Shown here: one piece after another, positions 20,890-31,296 of the stretch
Numbering within the stretch: the stretch's first letter is position 1
Layout of the letters: each line of letters begins with the position of its first letter
Assembly: GCF_030066895.1 (NCBI RefSeq)
Contig: NZ_JASJAV010000015.1
Location: forward strand, 1 to 64,000
Reading direction: 5' to 3'
Source: Breoghania sp.
Lineage (GTDB): Bacteria > Pseudomonadota > Alphaproteobacteria > Rhizobiales > Stappiaceae
Length of the DNA stretch: 64,000 nucleotides
Translations under genes and position numbers: made by a program
The notes under the pieces: model-generated
Databases searched by the model: none
Seen by the model: the letters and a program-made list of their open reading frames with translations, nothing else
Told to the model about the DNA's origin: nothing

Positions 20890-21738
20890 CACCACCATGA
20901 GCGGAGCGGCCATGTCCGAGACGAGCGACAAAACCTCATCCGCAGACACGAACTCCGCCGTTCGGCCCGTGCCATTCCGTGGCGGCGGCTTCGTCTACAA
21001 GACCATACATGCCGCCGGCCCGCTGGTCTTCTTCGTGCTGATCGCCATCTGGGAGATCGGGTGCCGCATGGGTTGGATCAGCCCGTTCGTCTTGCCCGCT
21101 CCCTCCGAAGCCTGGGCCACCTTCATGGATCTGGTCCATTCCGGCCTGCTGTGGAAGCATCTCAGCACCTCGCTGGGCCGTCTCATCGTCGGCTGGACGG
21201 CGGACACCGCGCTCGGCATCGTTGCCGGGCTGGCGATCGATCTTTCCTCGGTCGCGCGCTCCGGCCTGCAACCGCTCGTCTCCGCGCTGTTCCCCGTGCC
21301 GAAGATCGCGCTTCTGCCGCTCTTCGTCATCTGGGTCGGCATCGACGAGGGCTCCAAGGTCGCCACCATCCTGTTCGGCACCTTCTTCCCGACCGTGATC
21401 TCCACCTATTCCGGCGTCGACAATATCGACCGCACGCTGATCCGCATGGGCCAGTCCTTCGGGCTGTCATGAACCTCGATCGTCCGGAAGATCGTCATCC
21501 CCGGCGCCATGCCCGCGATCCTGTCGGGCTTTCGGATTTCCATCTCGATCGCCATCGTGCTGCTTGTCGCGGCCGAAATGATCGGCGCTGAATACGGCGT
21601 GGGCGCCTACATCCTGATGGCCGGCAGCTTGATGGCCACCGACCAGCTAATCGCGTCTCCATCCTCTCGGTGATGGGCCTGATCATCGCCTGAGCCATCG
21701 GCCTGGCGGAGAAATACTTCCTTCGCTGGAGGACGTGA
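20882..21738 (+). pseudogene. NitT/TauT-family ABC transporter permease, two nonsense codons and a frameshift
   Basis: A BPD_transp_1 inner-membrane permease. ATG 20882 overlaps the ATPase stop. About six hydrophobic segments surround the coupling region SIVRKIVIPGAMPAILSGF. TGA at 21470-21472 and TGA at 21691-21693 both replace expected tryptophans (GLS-W-TSIVRK and LIIA-W-AIGLAEKYFLRW). A lost base near 21653 shifts the frame after ATDQLIA. Correcting these gives a normal C-terminus ending at TGA 21736-21738. Third gene of the operon. Confidence 0.8.
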
Positions 21739-22001
21739 GACCGAAAACGACCGACGTCCATCCTCCGAGAGGCGCCCTGCCGGTACTCATCCAAGGATGG
21801 ACGTCGCGTCCCTGCTTTTCCGCATCCGATACGGCGCATTTTCGCTTGAGTCCGCCTCAAGCACAGTCAATTATGTCCTCAAGAACAGCCGTGAATTTGA
21901 CCAATAAACTTATATAACTCCAATTTAAATCGGGCATCAAAACTCGGGATAGAAAATAATATTAGAATACAATTTCCCGAAGCCTTGGCAGAAGAGAACT
22001 C

Positions 22002-22937
22002 ATGGGCCCCTATATTGAAATCGCGATTTCTCTCATCTTCATCTACCTGATCGTAAGTTTCATCGTCACATCGATAACCGAATTCGTTGCGGTTTGGCTC
22101 AAACACCGTTCCGCAATGCTGCTGAAATCGATCAGCATGCTTATCGATGACGACAATCTGAGAAAGCTGTTCTACGAAAACGGGTTCATTGTCTCTGCCA
22201 AGCGGACATCCGCAGATCAGAACATCGCAGAGAACGCAAAGAACCACCCCTCCTACATCGAAGGGCAAAATTTCGCCAAGGCGCTCACCATGGCGGTCGT
22301 CAAGCTGGAAGACGCCTCCAAGCTGACATCCGCCATCACCTTCGACGATCTGAAAGGGGCCGTCGAAAAACTGGAAGAAAGCCGGCTCCGCGACATTCTG
22401 CTGGCCATGCTTTCGGACGCCCAGGAGTCCGTGACGACTTTCGAAACCAGACTTGCGGCCTGGTACGACACGGCCATGGCGCGCCTCAGCGGCGAATACA
22501 CCCGCCATCAAAAGACGATTGCACTGGTGATCGGCCTCGCCCTTGCCTTTTTCCTGAATATCGACACCCTGCGTATTACCAGCGAATTGCAGAAGAACAC
22601 CGCACTCAGGCAGCAGATCGTGGCATCGGCCGAGGATTACGCGGGCTCTCCGATGCAGAAACTTTGCAAAGACAAAGAGGGTTCCGAATACACCAAATGC
22701 GTCTACACAGAGGTAAACGAACTCTACGAGGAGATTGCGCCATTGCCGATCGGCTGGAAAAATTCCGTTCTTTGCACGGCTCCCACATGGCAGTCCTGGC
22801 TTTCCGCCATTATCGGCTGGCTCTTCACCGGGTTCGCGGTCGCACTCGGCGCGCCGTTCTGGTTCGACACGCTCCAGAAGTTCGTCAATATCCGGGGAGC
22901 AGGCAAGAAACCTCCGGAATCAAAGGCAACAGCCTGA
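22002..22937 (+). CDS. Uncharacterised membrane protein with cytoplasmic helical domain
   Basis: An intact 311-residue protein that I can place only as a conserved unknown. Residues 5-30 form a membrane helix (EIAISLIFIYLIVSFIV). A charged, helical, probably cytosolic region follows (about 35-165). A second helix is near 170-187 (KTIALVIGLALAFFLNI), then a cysteine-containing external loop and a last pair of hydrophobic segments near 262-292 containing GAPFWFD and KFVNIRGAGKKP, a motif seen in other unknown bacterial proteins. The upstream 260 bases are AT-rich and without a gene. Codon use is less GC-biased than in its neighbours, which hints at separate ancestry. Confidence 0.75.
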   Translation: MGPYIEIAISLIFIYLIVSFIVTSITEFVAVWLKHRSAMLLKSISMLIDDDNLRKLFYENGFIVSAKRTSADQNIAENAKNHPSYIEGQNFAKALTMAVVKLEDASKLTSAITFDDLKGAVEKLEESRLRDILLAMLSDAQESVTTFETRLAAWYDTAMARLSGEYTRHQKTIALVIGLALAFFLNIDTLRITSELQKNTALRQQIVASAEDYAGSPMQKLCKDKEGSEYTKCVYTEVNELYEEIAPLPIGWKNSVLCTAPTWQSWLSAIIGWLFTGFAVALGAPFWFDTLQKFVNIRGAGKKPPESKATA

Positions 22938-22995
22938 GGCGCACGGCATCTGGACAGCCCTCCAAATCCTGCGGGGGCTGTCGGCACGAGGATTT

Positions 22996-23695
22996 TTAAA
23001 TCACCTCGACCCGGATCTCTCCGACGCCCTCGATGCTGCCCTCCATCACGTCGCCGCGCTCAATTGCGGCGAAGTGATGGAGGGCGTGCCCAACATGATG
23101 AGATCGCCCAGTGCCAGTTCGAAATAATCCGACAGATAGGCGATCATCTCCGGCACCTTCCAGATCAGCTGGTTGAGGTCGCCCTGCTGGCGCACCGCAC
23201 CGTTGACCTTCAGTTCCACCCGGCCCGCATCCGGATGACCGGTCCGGGAGGCGGGAACCAGCGGCCCATCGGCGCGGAACCCTCGAACGCCTTGGCGATC
23301 TCCCACGGGCGGCCGAGCTTCTTGGCCTCCGCCTGAAGATCGCGGCGCGTCATATCGAGCCCGACGCCGTAGCCGAAGACATGATCGAGCGCCGCCTTGA
23401 CGGGAATGTTGGACCCGCCCGCCTTCAGCGCCACCACCATCTCGATCTCGTGATGCACGTCGGCCGATTTCACGGGATAGACGAAGCGGCCGGAGGTCTC
23501 GATGTTGTCCGGGTTCTTCTGGAAGAAGAAGGGTGGCTCGCGATCGGAGTCATGACCCATCTCGATCGCGTGGGCGGCGTAGTTGCGCCCGATACAGTAG
23601 ATCCGCTGCACGGGGAACATCTCATCCATGCCGACGACCGGCAGAACCGGCCGAGCCGGCGGGGTAATGACGAAACCGGCCTCGTTCGTGGTCAT
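22996..23695 (-). pseudogene. Fumarylacetoacetate hydrolase (FAH) family protein, disrupted
   Basis: An FAH-fold metal-dependent hydrolase (acylpyruvase/fumarylpyruvate hydrolase type). IYCIGRNYAAHAIEMG, PFFFQKNPDNI, HHEIEMVVAL and GVGLDMTRRDLQ are the family motifs, with the metal-binding acidic residues in HHEIE. ATG 23695. A lost base near 23262 shifts the frame after AFEGSAPMG. Around 23038-23085 the coding text is replaced by an inverted copy of the adjacent GAGCGCGGCGACGTGATGGAGGG region; the conserved GTPEGVA-type loop is lost and the frame changes. VMEGSIEGVGEIRVEVI then leads to TAA 22996-22998. Confidence 0.82.
23038..23085. repeat. 20-base quasi-palindrome inside the FAH gene
   Basis: GCCCTCCATCACGTCGCCGC (23038-23057) and GCGGCGAAGTGATGGAGGGC (23066-23085) are inverted copies with 19 of 20 bases matching, separated by an 8-base loop. 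They lie exactly where the conserved protein motif is disrupted, so the left or right arm probably arose by templated copying of the other during replication. Confidence 0.8.
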
Positions 23696-23752
23696 GTCTT
23701 GAATCATCCGGAAAATTGAAGGGCAAGAAGGGGATCGCGGCGGGCGCACTGT

Positions 23753-26335
23753 TCATGCGCCGCTGCGCACGCGCTCCAGCATAAGGGCGAAATCGTCCGA
23801 ACGAAACGGCTTCTTGATTAGCGGGCTGTCACTGGCAAGACCATCGCTCCCCACCTCATGGGGATCGGCATAGCCGGTCATGTAGATCGCCCGGATCACG
23901 GGTTCGATCGCCCGCGCGGCACGCACCACGTCGGGGCCGAGCATGCCGTTTGACAAGCGCATGTCGGTCAGCACGATATCGGGAGGCGCCTGTTCCAGAG
24001 AAGCCAGCGCGCTCGGCCCATCAAAGGCGAGCTAAACCTGATAACCGAGCCGCTCCAGCATCATCGCGGTAAGTTCGCGCAAATCCGCATTGTCCACCAC
24101 CAGGAGAATGCGTTCGCGCTGACCGCACATGCCCACTTTGACCGGCAGCTCGATCTTCGCCGGAACCTCCGCATCGCCCTCCGCCATCGGCAGATAGAGC
24201 CGGATCGTGGTGCCCGCCCCCACCGTGTTGTCCAGCGTCACCTACCCGCCCAACTGGGAGATGAAGCCGTAGACCATCGACAGTCCCAGCCCCGTCCCAC
24301 ATCCTTGATCGTGAAAAAGGGCTCGAACACGCTCTGCTGCAACTCAAGCGGAATGCCCTGCCCCGTATCGGAGACCGAGACCATGACATACGCGCCGGGC
24401 GTCAGCCCCAGTTGCCGCGCCTGCGTGCCCTCTCTCAGGTCCGCATTCGACAGCGAAATCAGCACGTCGCCGCCCTCCGGCATCGCATCGCGTGCATTCA
24501 GCGTGAGATTGAGCAGCGCCAGTTCCAAAAAACCTCGATCGGCCATGCACGGCCACAGGTCCGGCTCCGCTTCCAGCGTCACCGCATCGCCGATGGTCGG
24601 GCGCAGCATGGAGACGAATTCCTTCAGGTCGCGGTCGAGATGGAGGGCGGCGGGCTCCAGAGGCTGCATGCGCGAGAACGCTAGGAGCTGCCGCGTCCAA
24701 CCGCGCCCCGCGTTCGCCTGCGCGCTGGATCGCACCGAGCAGCGTCGCGCGTTCGCTCACATCCATTTCCGGCTCTTCGCTCAACAACTCCACATTGCCC
24801 AGGATCACCCGAGCAGGTTGTTGAAATCATGGGCAACGCCGCCGGTGAGCTGACCGACAGACTCCATCTTCTGGGACTGGAATAGCCGCACCTCCAGCGC
24901 CTGTCTCTCCGTCAGATCCAGCCCGAGGGCGAAGAAGCCTTCCACACGGCCGTCGGCGCGCACACGCGGGACGAGCCGCAATTCCAGCACGCGCTCCTTG
25001 CCGTCGGGATTGGGGAGCGTGTCGGAGACAAGCTACATCTCACCCTTGAGCGCCGCCTCCCAATGCGACTGCAGCCACTCTACCCAAACATCGTTCGAGA
25101 CCGCCGCGATATCGGCGTCGACAAGCTCGTCGATGTCGCGCGCAAACCATTCCGCCGCCTCCCGATTGGCGAAGCGGATCTTGAGATCGCGATCAACGTA
25201 GAGGATCAGCGCAGGCACGGAATCCGCAATGAGACGCAACTGGTTGCGACTGGTGCGCACCGCATCCGCGGCATTTCTCTGTTCGGTGATATCGCGCGCA
25301 ATCCCCTCGATGCCGGCGATTTTCCTCTGATCGTCTCCTGGTAGATGCGCGCCGTCGTCAACACCCAGATCGTGCGACCGTCCCGATGCCACGCACCGCA
25401 CCTCCCTGATGCTTGAAGGCCTCCAGGAACCAGCGATGGTCCTCCGTATCGACATAGAATTCCGCCGCCTTGTGCCCGAGCGCCTCCTCCGGGTGCCAAC
25501 CGAGCAGGTCGTACATGGAGGGCGTGACCATCGTCACCCACCCCTCCGCATTCGTGCGGTAGTAGGTATCCAGCATCTCGTCGAGAATGCTGCGATAGCG
25601 CCGCTCGCCCGCCTTCAGCTCGTCGCGCCCTTTTCCGGCGGTACGCTGGCTTTCCCGCAACCGTTCCCTGAGGCCGTTGAAGGCGGAGACGAGAAGGTCG
25701 AACTCATCGGCCGTTCCCGCGCCCCGCCCCGGACGTTGCAGCTTGAGAACGGATCCCAGATCGTGGGCGGTTATGCCGCTCAACTGGTCCGCAATGGCGC
25801 CCAGATGCCGCGTCACCAGGCGCGAGAAGACGAAATAGACGAAGATCGCCACCGCCACGGTGATCGCCATGTTCGTGGCGAACAGCCGGACCGCCAGCCC
25901 CAGCATATGCTGATGAATGTTGCTCAGATCGGCGGAGATCAGCAGCCTGCCGATATTCACCGAGGTTCCGCGATGGACGAAGGTGATCGGCTTGTTCCAC
26001 ACGACCGCGTCGTCGCCGGGATGGGTCCCCGCCTCAACCAACGGACGATCGTTCTCCGACACGCAGACATAGACGATGTTGCCCGCCGCCTCGATGCCTT
26101 CGACCAGCATCTCCAGTTGCGTTGTGTCGTGGATCCACAGGGCGCGGCTCACGCTCGGCATGTAGGAGCGTTCCGCGCCTGCGAGACTTTTCTCCATACG
26201 CGAGACCTGTCGTTCGTATACGAAGTAGAACTGAACAGCCGTCACTACCGTGCCGGCCAGGATGCTGAAGACGACGAGCCAGAAGATTATCCGGTTAGCG
26301 ACGCTGCCTTTGTACCTGCCAAGCATACCCGTCAT
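23753..26335 (-). pseudogene. Membrane hybrid sensor histidine kinase with two PAS domains and receiver, heavily disrupted
   Basis: In coding order: an N-terminal membrane helix (IIFWLVVFSILAGTVV), an extracytoplasmic sensing region, a second helix (NMAITVAVAIFVYFVF), HAMP, PAS (DTYYRTNAEGWVTMVTPS), a second PAS (VDRDLKIRFANREAAEWF), HisKA with phospho-His in [12 protein letters not shown], HATPase (NLTLNARDAMPEGG, DTGQGIP) and a receiver with phospho-Asp in VLTDMRLSNG. Eight or more lesions: frameshifts near 25395, 25340, 24810, 24690 and 24290, and TAG at 25033-25035, 24242-24244 and 24032-24034. The receiver is fused C-terminally. Its output partner is unknown; no response-regulator gene lies beside it. 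Confidence 0.8.
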
Positions 26336-26605
26336 CCGACCGTCCTGCGGGGATCACCAGAAGCTTAAAAGCGCGTCATGCCGGGATCTTGAGACGTGAA
26401 ACAAGCGGGGTAACGTTGCCCTTCCTCGGGCTGCCTACAAAACGATGCCGCTTTTGCATGTTCCGTTCTAATGACAACTCACGTGGATGACGATAACACC
26501 GGGCTGTTAAGTAAGGTATTGTTATATCTGTCTGTGGCCTTTCGGCCTGCAGGCGAGCCGACACGAGGGACGATCAGGAGACGGCCGGGAACCGCCCGTC
26601 ACGGG

Positions 26606-27848
26606 TCAGTTACCCGCAAGACGCTGCAGAAGGCTCTGCGCGGGATAGCCGTCGACCAGCAGCCCGAGCTTGGCCTGAACGTCGCGCACGGAGGCGCGCG
26701 TATTGGCGCCGATCATGCCATCCACACAGCCCACGCCATAACCGCGCCCCTGCAGGAGATGCTGCAGTTGCTTGATCTGCCTGAAGCTCAGCGCCTCCAC
26801 CTTGGCATTGCCGGCAAAACGCGGCGGCGCAGTGGCCAGACAGGTGGCGAAATAAGCCGCCGTTGTGGCGTAGACCAGCGACTGGTTCCACTGCAGATAG
26901 ACGTCGAAATTAGGATAGGCGAGGAAGGCCGGTCCGTTGCGGCCCATGGGCAACAGCAGCGACGATTCCAGACCCGTCGATTTCAGCGGCGAGCCGTCGC
27001 GCTGGGTCACGCCCCAGGACGACCACTTGGCCTCTCCGTGATGGATCTCAAGTCCCGCTTCCTGCCAGGGCATCGAGTGCGGCACGCGCACTTCCACCAG
27101 CCACGGTTCGCCCGCCCGCCAGCCGTGGCTCTGGATGAGCCGCGCGCCGGAGGCCAGCACGTCGGGCACTTCCGTGAGCAGGTTGACCCGGCCATTGCCG
27201 TTATAGTCGACGCCGAGCTCGTAATAATCCTTGGGCTGGAACTGCAGCTGGCCGAGTTCGCCCGCCCACGCGCCGATCATCTCCCGCGGCCGCAGGTCTC
27301 CGCGTTCCGCAATCTTGAGCGCGCTCATCAACTGCTCGCGGAAAAGCTCCGGACGACGGCAGTCAAAGGTCAGCGTCGCCAGCGATTTCATCACCGGCAG
27401 ATTGCCGATATTGGCGCCGAAATCCGTCTCAAGCCCCCAGAAGCCGATAATGACCGGCCCGGGCACGCCGTAGCGGCGTTCCAGCTCGCGGAACTTCGCC
27501 GCATTCTCGCGAAGCAGGCGCGTGCCGTGCTTCATCCGATAGCCGGAGACCATCCGGTTGGAAAATTCCAGAAAGCAGAAAGCTCTGGGAGAAAACGCTC
27601 TGCGCGCGATCCTTGCGCACGATGGAGGGATCGTATTGCAGACCGTCGAGCGAGGCGGAAATCGTGCGCTGTGAAATGCCCGCCTTCCGCGCCTCGGCCT
27701 TGAAGTCCTGAAGCCAGCGGCTGAAATCGCCCGGATTATTGCGGCACCCGACGGCCTGGGCTTCCCACACGGCCAATCCCCCCGCCATTGCCACGGCTGC
27801 AGTCGTCAGGGCAGCCAGGCCCGCTATTGTCGTTGCAAGTCGCCGCAT
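26606..27848 (-). pseudogene. mltB: Lytic murein transglycosylase with peptidoglycan-binding domain, frameshifted by 7-bp duplication
   Basis: An MltB/SltB-type lytic transglycosylase that cleaves peptidoglycan glycan strands. ATG 27848 begins a signal sequence (MRRLATTIAGLAALTT). The catalytic Glu is in GFWGLETDFGANIGN. QLQFQPKDYYELGVD and DVLASGARLIQSHGW are family motifs, and the last ~65 residues are a PG_binding_1 domain (IKQLQHLLQGRGYGVGCVDG). Near 27575 the coding strand reads CTTTCTG twice in tandem, whereas relatives need one copy (SFLEFSNRM). This 7-base duplication is the only lesion found. Confidence 0.87.
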
Positions 27849-28231
27849 TCGCGCACTCCACGTTTGTCCACGCCCCCGAGACGATCGCAATCCGCATCCC
27901 GAACGATGCACCCGACGATCGGCCCTGTCCGAATCACGTTTGTGAAAACCACCCCTTCGAACCGTTCCATACCCTGCCATGCCGCGCGGCGCGGCGCGGC
28001 GCAAATCTACAACCAAAGTCGTGACGATACGGGCAAACACGCGAAATGTTTTTTGACAAGTGCCGGTACAGTCCTATTCCATTACCGATAATATGATATA
28101 AGATCCGGTAATAAATATATTTTATAAGTCAACTTAATAACCGGGACGGTCTCCAATACCCCGGAAACATTGATAGAAACTGGCACGACTTCCCATTGCC
28201 GCAGCATTGAGCAAAACACAAGGCGATCCAA
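27849..28231. other. Intergenic region without a recognised gene
   Basis: A 383-base space between the lytic transglycosylase and the MarR regulator. It contains a GC-rich half with the direct repeat GCGCGGCGCGGCGCGGC (27985 onward) and an AT-rich half (28075-28135) with CCGGTAATAAATATATTTT, a likely promoter region for the MarR gene. No coding potential was found. Confidence 0.5.
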
Positions 28232-28750
28232 TTGACGGCAAATAATTTGAAGTCCGGTCCGCAACACAACGTAAGCAGTGAGGAAGGTGAGCTACGTCCG
28301 TTTCACCAGTCGCTGCCGATGCAACTTATGGCTGCCCGTGAGGAGGTGATGCTGCGGTTTCGCCCACATCTCCATGCGAATGGTCTGACCGACCAGCAAT
28401 GGCGCATCATTAGGGCATTGATGGAGGTGAATTCGCGCGAGATCCTCGATTTGAGCGAGGTGTGCGGCATTCATCCCGCCAGTCTGTCGCGCATATTACC
28501 GAAGCTGGACGCCGCGGGCATTATCGACCGGCGCCCCAACACGGCCGACCAGCGCCGCGTTATCGTAACCATCGCCCCCAAGGGACGGGCTCTGTTCAAG
28601 CAGATCGCGCCCGAGTCGGACAGATTGTACGAATCCATCATCTCCGATATCGGGCATGACCTGATGCACGAGGCCTATGACGTGCTGGAGCGCATGATCA
28701 GCGCCCTCAAGTCGAAACGCACGAGCGCGGAAACCGGCGCGATGGAGTGA
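28232..28750 (+). CDS. hpaR: MarR-family regulator, HpaR-like
   Basis: An intact 172-residue winged-helix repressor. LPMQLMAAREEVMLRFRPHL, TDQQWRIIRAL and the recognition helix region VCGIHPASLSRILPKL, with wing DRRPNTADQRRV, are characteristic of HpaR, which controls homoprotocatechuate (aromatic acid) degradation. The start used is TTG 28232 with AAGGCG upstream; ATG 28319 would remove the first 29 residues. No aromatic-degradation operon lies beside it, although an FAH-family hydrolase is 4.5 kb away. The symbol is based on family resemblance only. Confidence 0.75.
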   Translation: MTANNLKSGPQHNVSSEEGELRPFHQSLPMQLMAAREEVMLRFRPHLHANGLTDQQWRIIRALMEVNSREILDLSEVCGIHPASLSRILPKLDAAGIIDRRPNTADQRRVIVTIAPKGRALFKQIAPESDRLYESIISDIGHDLMHEAYDVLERMISALKSKRTSAETGAME

Positions 28751-28981
28751 CCGGGCGACCTGATGGGATCGCACACGGCGGCCCTTTCTCGCCCCGGCCT
28801 TCAACAAGGCTCGAAAGCCCACTGAAAAATCCTCACGTCACAATCGGAAAACACGGCGCTCGGGGGAGCATCCTTTGGGGAGTGGAGCCGACAAGCTCCA
28901 CACCGACGGGTTTCGGCTGTGCGGCCCATCCTGAATGCCCGGCCTAAAAACGGTATCGGGTTGCCCGTAATACTCTCCGCT

Positions 28982-29117
28982 CGTCATCCCGGCCTCCGAG
29001 CCGGGATCCATTCCGTGATCTATCGGCATGGAAAGCGGTTGGATTATTCCACAATATCTGCCTCTTACCGCTTTGAAACTTCACAGCATGGATTGCCGGT
29101 CGGAGCCGGCAATGACG
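28982..29117. repeat. Intergenic repeat element, family C, copy 1
   Basis: CGTCATCCCGGCCTCC with GAGCCGGGATCC (28982-29010) and GGATTGCCGGTCGGAGCC with GGCAATGACGG (29089-29117) form two hairpins facing each other. They sit inside the 506-base gap 28751-29256 between MarR and the DedA fusion gene, which also has a solo family A arm near 29190. No gene is seen in this gap. Confidence 0.7.
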
Positions 29118-29256
29118 GAAGAAATGGAACTGGAACACCCCAATACCATTTTCGGGCCAGATACTGAGGAGGCGCGTGAGCACCGTCTCGAAGGATGGGT
29201 GACCCGACGGTTCAACCGGACAGCTCCCATCCGTTTCCGTCAAAAATCGGAAGGCC

Positions 29257-31296
29257 TCACCGGATCGCCCGGATCAGCATCGGCGGGCACCGCTTAGAGC
29301 CGGGCTCCTTTTGAACCGGTTCGGTCCGCGCATCGCGCGCCAGCAGACGCAGGGTCGGAATCACGTCTTCCTGCGGTGCGGGAACGTCGTGCGGCAGCGC
29401 GACCAGCGGTAGTTCCTTCTTGCGCTCCAGCGTCAGGCTGATGAGCACCAGCGGCCAGCGTTCGTCGTCCTTTCCGGTCACGATCGTGTCCGTTTTCCAG
29501 GCCCGGAGCACCAGTCGCCCGTCATCGGCGGGAGTCGCCCGCGTCGCGCTGAGATTGGCCAGCTGTCCCTCATGCAGCGAGGGACGCGGCAGCAGCTTGT
29601 CGATGCGGTTGCGCCCGTCGGAATAGGCCAGCACGTCGACCCATGACCAGGTCGGCACGATCTCCCAGCCGTTGTCGCGTATGCGCTTTTCCAGCGCGTC
29701 CACCGGCCCCGCCCATTGCGCGATGAAGGGCTCGCCGGTTTCGCCCGTAAGCTCGATGCGGCGCGCGGGCATGTCCGCCCAGCCGGTCTCGCGCCAATTG
29801 GTTTCGGTGATCACCGTCGTGTGGATCGGCTCGCTGTAGAACAGCATCGCCGTGGCATGTCCGTTGGAGACATAGACGAAGGAGACGATGCCGTAGATGG
29901 CCAGCGACACTACACCGAGTGCCACCGGTGCGATCTTTTCCGGCCGCGTCGCTTCCAGCGCCAGCGCAAAGGCCGCTGTCATGGAGATCCCGAACAGGAA
30001 CCCGCCCGCGACGTCGGACGGCCAGTGCGCGCCGAGATAGATCCTCGAACAAGCGGTCGCCACGATGATGGCGCCCGCGCAGGCAAAGATCACCGCCTTG
30101 CCCGATCGCCCGAGCCCCAACCCGATCAGCACCGCCAGAACCCCGAACACCACCGTCGCAAGCGTCGCGTGGCCGGAGGGGAAGGTGAAGGTATAGAGAT
30201 CCGCGCCGCCGAAAATGTCGTTCGGCCGCGCGCTCTGCAGGATGAGCTTCATGAAGGGGACGAACAGCGCCGCCGACGCCATCGTCACGATGGCTGCAGC
30301 CGCGATCGTCCAGGCCCGGCGCACCAGCAACCAGGTGACGATCACCGCCCCCAGCGCGATCAGCACCGTGCCGTCGCCGATCATGGTGATCGCCACCATC
30401 ACCCGGTCAGCAGGCGTGTTGCGCACCGATTGCGCCAGATTGGCGATGGAGAGATCCGCATAGGCGAGCGAGTTCTGGGCGATCAGGTTTTCCAGCAGCG
30501 AGGCGAAACCGATGCCACCCGCCGCCAGCACCGCGCTCAGCATCACCACGCGCAACGCCTTAGGATTTTCCGGCGCCAGCGTGTCCGCCAGCCATTGCCA
30601 CACGCGCTCCGGCCGCGCTGCGGCATAGGTGACGAAGCGCGTTTGCAGATTGATCAGCAGCGGGATCGCGCTCATGACGACGACCCGGATCACCCACGCA
30701 GCAATGAACACGGCCCCGATCAGCGCGAAAAGCACGATGGCGAACCGGCCCGAGACCTGGTTCGCCACCGCCAGTCCCTTGCCGATGAAGACGCCGGGCA
30801 GCAGATGGGTCAGCGACCAAACGAAGGCCGACAGCACGTTGATGGTCAGAAAGCGCGGGTTGCTCATGCCCATCATGCCCGCGATGCCGGAAATGACCGC
30901 CTTCACGCCGGGCACGAACCGGCCGACGGCGATCGACTTGCCGCCGTGATTGGCGAAGAACATCTCGCTCTTGGTTACCAGCCCCGGATAACGCGACAGC
31001 GGCCACATGCGCTTGAGCTGCGCGCCATAAACCCGCCCGGCCCAGTAGGACACCGCATCGCCGATGATCGCGCCCATCGTGGTCGCCACAAAGATCGGCC
31101 AGAAATCAAGCTTCCCGCCGCCGACCAGCGTCCCCGCGCCCACCAGCACCACGGTGGAGGGCACGAACAGCCCGATGATCAGCAGCGCCTCGCCCATCGA
31201 GATCATGAAGACAACAGCGACGGAGAGGTGCGGGTTTTCGCCGAGATACGAGATCACCCAATTTGCCAGATCCAACGTGAAGGTCATGGGGCTCAT
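29257..31296 (-). CDS. DedA - PAP2 phosphatase - LssY-like fusion membrane protein
   Basis: An intact 679-residue protein made of three parts. Residues about 1-210 are a DedA/SNARE-associated domain (GEALLIIGLFVPST, GRFVPGVKAVISGIAG). Residues about 270-460 are a PAP2 lipid-phosphate phosphatase with all three active-site motifs: KLILQSARP, PSGHAT and SRIYLGAHWPSD. The C-terminal ~200 residues resemble the LssY-type soluble domain. ATG 31296 (MSPMTFTLD) is chosen over an upstream in-frame codon because it starts at the DedA N-terminus. The likely role is hydrolysis of undecaprenyl pyrophosphate or phosphatidic-acid-type lipids coupled to lipid flipping. Confidence 0.9.
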   Translation of the reverse strand: MSPMTFTLDLANWVISYLGENPHLSVAVVFMISMGEALLIIGLFVPSTVVLVGAGTLVGGGKLDFWPIFVATTMGAIIGDAVSYWAGRVYGAQLKRMWPLSRYPGLVTKSEMFFANHGGKSIAVGRFVPGVKAVISGIAGMMGMSNPRFLTINVLSAFVWSLTHLLPGVFIGKGLAVANQVSGRFAIVLFALIGAVFIAAWVIRVVVMSAIPLLINLQTRFVTYAAARPERVWQWLADTLAPENPKALRVVMLSAVLAAGGIGFASLLENLIAQNSLAYADLSIANLAQSVRNTPADRVMVAITMIGDGTVLIALGAVIVTWLLVRRAWTIAAAAIVTMASAALFVPFMKLILQSARPNDIFGGADLYTFTFPSGHATLATVVFGVLAVLIGLGLGRSGKAVIFACAGAIIVATACSRIYLGAHWPSDVAGGFLFGISMTAAFALALEATRPEKIAPVALGVVSLAIYGIVSFVYVSNGHATAMLFYSEPIHTTVITETNWRETGWADMPARRIELTGETGEPFIAQWAGPVDALEKRIRDNGWEIVPTWSWVDVLAYSDGRNRIDKLLPRPSLHEGQLANLSATRATPADDGRLVLRAWKTDTIVTGKDDERWPLVLISLTLERKKELPLVALPHDVPAPQEDVIPTLRLLARDARTEPVQKEPGSKRCPPMLIRAIR

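Noticed and set aside
28075-28135. Possible tRNA or small RNA in the AT-rich segment before the MarR gene
   Set aside because: No cloverleaf, T-loop (GTTCGA) or terminator pattern was found; it looks like a plain promoter region.
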